From positions 1 through 25,503 of the forward strand of contig QFQY01000063.1 in assembly GCA_003248805.1 (NCBI GenBank): DNA of 25,503 bases, written 5' to 3'. The notes under the pieces were generated by a model. That model made no database searches, was not told where the DNA came from, and saw nothing but the letters and a program-made list of their open reading frames with translations. Made by a program: the position numbers and the translations under genes. Below are positions 22,681 to 25,503 of the stretch, piece by piece. How positions within the stretch are numbered: position 1 is the stretch's first letter; each line of letters starts with the position of its first letter. Origin of the DNA: Chelatococcus sp. (GTDB taxonomy: Bacteria > Pseudomonadota > Alphaproteobacteria > Rhizobiales > Beijerinckiaceae).

Positions 22681-23958
22681 TCAGCGTTCGAGCCTGAGCG
22701 CCATGGCACGCTGCCGCGTCCGCTCCGGCGGGCCGTGCGTCCCGCGCGAAAGCGCAAGGAAGCGCCCGAGATCGCGGCGCAGATCGAGAAGCTGCTGGGC
22801 CTGTCCGCGCCGCAGTTCCTTGAACTGCGTTTGCAGGACGCGGCGCTGCTCCAGTTGCTTATCGATCAGCGCCTGCCGCTCACCAGCCTGCCTGTCCTTC
22901 GTGCGCGCGGCCTCGTCTTCATTGGCCGCACGCACGTTCTGGTATTCGCCGGTGATGCGGTGCCAGAGGCCGCGTAGGCCTTTCGGGAGGCGCGCGGCAC
23001 GTTGTTTGGTTTCGGCCAACCATTCGGCGGCCTGCTTCTGATCGAGCTTTTGCCGCGCCTCGCGGTGGAGATGCGTCATCTCCATCCTGTAATGGCCGAG
23101 CGTCGCCGAGCGCTTGAGGAAGCGCGTGCGCGATTCCTCGATATGGCGGCGGATGGCGGGCGTCATCGCCGCGCCGATGGTCTTCTGTGTGGCCGCGACA
23201 TCGGGAAGGGATGCGCCGTCACCGAGCCGCTGGCGAACCTCCTTCGTCTTGAGGCCCAGCATCTTCGGGAGCGAGTAGACCTCGCCGCCATGATCGAGGA
23301 CGACGAAGCCGCGTTTGTCGCCGCGTGCGAGGAAGAAGCCGCGATCCTTCAGCGCCTGTGTGAAGGATTTCGGATCGTCGGAGAGCTTCCAGCATTCCTG
23401 CATGGATTGCTTGAGCCAGCGCGGATCGACGCCCTGCCGCTTGGCCTGCTGCCATTCGGCCAGCGTGAAACTGGTCGGATCGCGCTTTGCGGAATCCCTG
23501 ATCCCGTCCGGCATTTTCCAGCCATGTTCGAGATAGAGCCCGCGCGAAATCTCCATCAGGCGGTTCTTGAAGAAGGGGAGCGGGCGCGCCGTCATGGTGT
23601 CCGCATCGATGCGTGACCACACACAATGCGCATGACGGCGGCCTTCCTTCTCATGGAAGATCACCGCGCGGGGCTGGCCGGTCAGGCCCAGCCGTTCTTC
23701 GATCCGGTCGATGGCCTTCTCGAAGATCGTAACCGGAACGCGCTCGGCTTCCGGCGGCGACAGCGACAGGGAGAAGAACGGCTGCGAACAGCGCGTCCCC
23801 CGACTGATCGCCTCCGTCTCGCGGAAGGCATCCTGCAGATCGTCATCCGTGCAGAAGCCGCGCAGCTCATGCAGCGCGACATGCTCGTTGTCACGCATGT
23901 TGGTGAGATGCGCGGCCAGATTCTGGCCGAAGCCGCGTTGTGAGCCTTTGAGGATCAA
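22681..23958 (-). CDS. relaxase / mobilisation nuclease (MobP-like)
   Basis: This 425-residue DNA-nicking enzyme opens with the family signature MILKGSQRGFGQNLAAHL and HELRGF. The metal-binding triad is H102 with H109 and H111 (FHEKEGRRHAHCVW). The C-terminal third is Arg/Gln/Glu-rich, helical and probably a coiled coil. No Tyr occurs before residue 142, so the usual N-terminal catalytic Tyr of VirD2-type relaxases is not evident. The start is TTG, supported by GGAGG 7 nt upstream and a TTGA overlap with the mobC stop. It would nick oriT and lead the strand to the coupling protein. Confidence 0.87.
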   Translation of the reverse strand: MILKGSQRGFGQNLAAHLTNMRDNEHVALHELRGFCTDDDLQDAFRETEAISRGTRCSQPFFSLSLSPPEAERVPVTIFEKAIDRIEERLGLTGQPRAVIFHEKEGRRHAHCVWSRIDADTMTARPLPFFKNRLMEISRGLYLEHGWKMPDGIRDSAKRDPTSFTLAEWQQAKRQGVDPRWLKQSMQECWKLSDDPKSFTQALKDRGFFLARGDKRGFVVLDHGGEVYSLPKMLGLKTKEVRQRLGDGASLPDVAATQKTIGAAMTPAIRRHIEESRTRFLKRSATLGHYRMEMTHLHREARQKLDQKQAAEWLAETKQRAARLPKGLRGLWHRITGEYQNVRAANEDEAARTKDRQAGERQALIDKQLEQRRVLQTQFKELRRGQAQQLLDLRRDLGRFLALSRGTHGPPERTRQRAMALRLER

Positions 23959-24365
23959 AACCGATCCTCCATCCGGTAGCCCAGCCCGTCCATCATCAGA
24001 TCACGGAGGCGGCGGACGAGGCGCAGCAGCTCGCGCAATTCGGCCTCCGTCTCCGGCGTCACCGGAAACGTGCCCATGTTCACGGCCTTGGTGAGCTGGT
24101 TCAGGTTGTTCGAAACCCTTGAGCGGGCGAACAGGGCGAGCGCCTTGGCCAGCACCTTTTTATCCTGCTTCGGCAGGGGCGAGGCGCGGCGGCGGATCGG
24201 CGGGGCATAGCCCAGCATCGTCGCCTTGATGTAGCTTCCGAGTGGGATGCCGCCCGCAGCGGCCACCAGCCGGGCGCGCTCGTCCTCGGTCAGGCGGATG
24301 CTGAATGGGACGGCTTTTTGCGGTGCGGCTTCAGCCGCAGCGGCATTACGGGAAATGTCCGACAT
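23955..24365 (-). CDS. MobC-like relaxosome accessory protein
   Basis: This 136-residue basic protein has a ribbon-helix-helix-like N-terminal region (VPFSIRLTEDERARLVAAA) and the MobC-type segment ARSRVSNNLNQLTKAVNMG. Such proteins bind oriT, open the DNA near nic and help the relaxase. It is the first clear gene of the five-gene minus-strand operon. GTGAGG lies 7 nt before the ATG. oriT is often close to mobC, so the region to its right is the first place to look for it. Confidence 0.83.
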   Translation of the reverse strand: MSDISRNAAAAEAAPQKAVPFSIRLTEDERARLVAAAGGIPLGSYIKATMLGYAPPIRRRASPLPKQDKKVLAKALALFARSRVSNNLNQLTKAVNMGTFPVTPETEAELRELLRLVRRLRDLMMDGLGYRMEDRF

Positions 24366-24374
24366 GGCCGCGCC

Positions 24375-24485
24375 TCACAGCGAGGGCGGCGCGGGCCGGG
24401 CCAGCGACGTATCCTTGAGAACCTGCTCCCAATCCGAGAGCGTATCGAAAATCTGGTTTGCTTCGGGTCCGTCGAAGCGCACCAT
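24375..24485 (-). CDS. short ORF just upstream of mobC
   Basis: This 36-residue reading frame (MVRFDGPEANQIFDTLSDWE ...) ends 9 nt before the mobC ATG, so the two could be coupled. It is acidic at first and Pro-rich at the end. It may be a small leader protein or the surviving end of a longer gene cut at an element boundary. The call is weak. Confidence 0.3.
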   Translation of the reverse strand: MVRFDGPEANQIFDTLSDWEQVLKDTSLARPAPPSL

Positions 24486-24750
24486 TTTTCCGCCAAGCGG
24501 TTGATCAGAAAAAAGCAATACAGATTAATGATCTGGTGACGCCCGAGCGCCGGAGACGTGTGGGCAACAACTCCTTTTCGATGGCCCTACGGCACATCAA
24601 CCTGGCCCGGGAATCGTGGAGGCGCGTCAGGGTTGGAACGTGATACAGCTGAACACCTTGTCGCCAAGCATTTCCCAGCGTCTGCGCTGGGCAGCAAGGA
24701 CGGCCACCGATTCCTGATCCCCGCCAGACGGTGATGTGTTGGGGCCGTTC

Positions 24751-24987
24751 TAGGGCGTCAAGACCCGCCTCGCAGAGGCCGCCAGGGACACCGTGAATGA
24801 CCCGCGCGTGATGCCGAACCACGGTTGGCGTCACCGCTTCAAGACGGTCGCCCGCGAGGCCGGGATGGACAGCCGGGTGGTCGACGCCATCCAAGGGCAC
24901 GCGCCGAGGACCGCCGGGGACGATTATGGAGACGTGACAGTGGCCGCGATAGCCCTAGCTATGGCTAAGTTTCCGAGGCAGACATAA
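24751..24987 (+). pseudogene. C-terminal remnant of a tyrosine integrase
   Basis: The frame KTRLAEAARDTVNDPRV, then PNHGWRHRFKTVAREAGMD, GHAPRTAGDDYGDV carries the HxxR, GH and Tyr nucleophile region of phage-type integrases. Upstream, the frame is closed by a TAG at 24751-24753, just where a Trp codon would fit, and earlier sequence has further stops. Only about the last 75 codons survive. This fragment belongs to an older mobile element next to the present one. Elsewhere in 24486-24750 I see only a small dyad, CAGAT-TAATG-ATCTG, at 24521-24535. Confidence 0.75.
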
Positions 24988-25036
24988 GGGCTGCCCCAGG
25001 GACAGCAAGCGGGGAAGACGCCGGGACCCAACGCAC

Positions 25037-25450
25037 GTGATCAACAACCGCCCCGCCTATCTGATCGATGATCCCGACTACGCCGCCATCCCTCCACTTC
25101 CGATAGGCCTCGACCTGGGCACGGTCCCAAATTGGATCAAGCTCAGCATGCTCTTTCTCCGCGGGGTGCAGCCGATAACTGAGCCGATGGCGGAAGCTGC
25201 GGGTTTCATCTTGGAAGACCGTCCCTCTAAGGGCGAGTTAGAACTCTACCGCCGACAAGGCACGCGGTTCCAGACGATCTCCGTCGTGACAAGCATCGCT
25301 GCGTTCCGCAAGGTCGACGAGACCGTGCTGGGCGTGCCCTACGCAATATCGCTGGTGCCCACGAGCAAACGGGGGGTGCCGTCGAAGGTCGGTGTAGAAC
25401 ACGTCGAACAGATCGACCTGAATAGTAAGAGCCCGTCCCGAAAGGGTTGA
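25037..25450 (+). CDS. hypothetical protein
   Basis: This is a 137-residue frame starting with GTG (MINNRPAYLIDDPDYAAIPP). It is mixed in character with no recognised motif and no clear ribosome site. The frame is open leftward to a stop at 24956-24958, so the true start could be earlier. It may be a degenerate or chance ORF. The remaining bases to the window end show nothing. Confidence 0.35.
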   Translation: MINNRPAYLIDDPDYAAIPPLPIGLDLGTVPNWIKLSMLFLRGVQPITEPMAEAAGFILEDRPSKGELELYRRQGTRFQTISVVTSIAAFRKVDETVLGVPYAISLVPTSKRGVPSKVGVEHVEQIDLNSKSPSRKG

Positions 25451-25503
25451 GCGACTGGGGCACTCGTGATTCCAAGGGGTTGTTCAGGCCATCTTGGAGC
25501 GAG

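Noticed and set aside
24479..24485. GCACCAT as the second attachment core matching the tRNA 3' end
   Set aside because: Seven bases are too few to tell from chance, and the flanks do not match without gaps.

Overview
The window is high-GC alphaproteobacterial DNA, probably from a Rhizobiales relative such as Bosea or Methylobacterium. That assignment is an inference from codon use, the arsenic operon style and the family of the mobilisation genes. No marker gene fixes the species.

Left part (1-9423), chromosomal backbone. It opens with the last 24 codons of an autotransporter, followed by a complete paralogous autotransporter (323-3511). A gene-free stretch with three large inverted repeats comes next. 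Then lies an arsenic resistance cluster: an ArsR repressor, a low-molecular-weight-phosphatase-type arsenate reductase, a glutaredoxin-type arsenate reductase, an Acr3 arsenite exporter, a second ArsR under its own palindromic operator, and a flavoprotein with a Cys-rich tail. A PPK2-family polyphosphate kinase follows.

Mobile element (from tRNA-Phe at 9424-9499 rightwards). A large serine recombinase on the minus strand ends inside the tRNA-Phe gene, which marks the integration site. The far end of the element carries a minus-strand mobilisation operon: MobC-like protein, relaxase, four-pass membrane protein, small protein and VirD4-like coupling protein (24365 down to 20515). No type IV secretion genes are visible, so this looks like an integrative mobilisable element that borrows a conjugation machine. 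A broken tyrosine integrase lies beyond the mobilisation operon. No second tRNA copy is visible, so the right boundary is not fixed.

Cargo. Between the two modules are an HTH protein with a transposase-like N-terminus, an AT-rich gene for a beta-helix membrane protein, a long non-coding stretch full of hairpins (14804-15304), a GYF/DUF4328 membrane protein with a small exported partner, a HigBA-like toxin-antitoxin pair, and a two-gene short-Argonaute system (17740-20543). The last pair is a DUF4365 nuclease with an APAZ-like region, translationally coupled to a catalytically dead short pAgo. This matches the SPARDA (DREN-APAZ/short pAgo) defence type.

The best targets for a second look are the SPARDA pair, the ~25-bp hairpin array at 14804-14979 with compensating changes in its stems, and the AT-rich beta-helix membrane gene.
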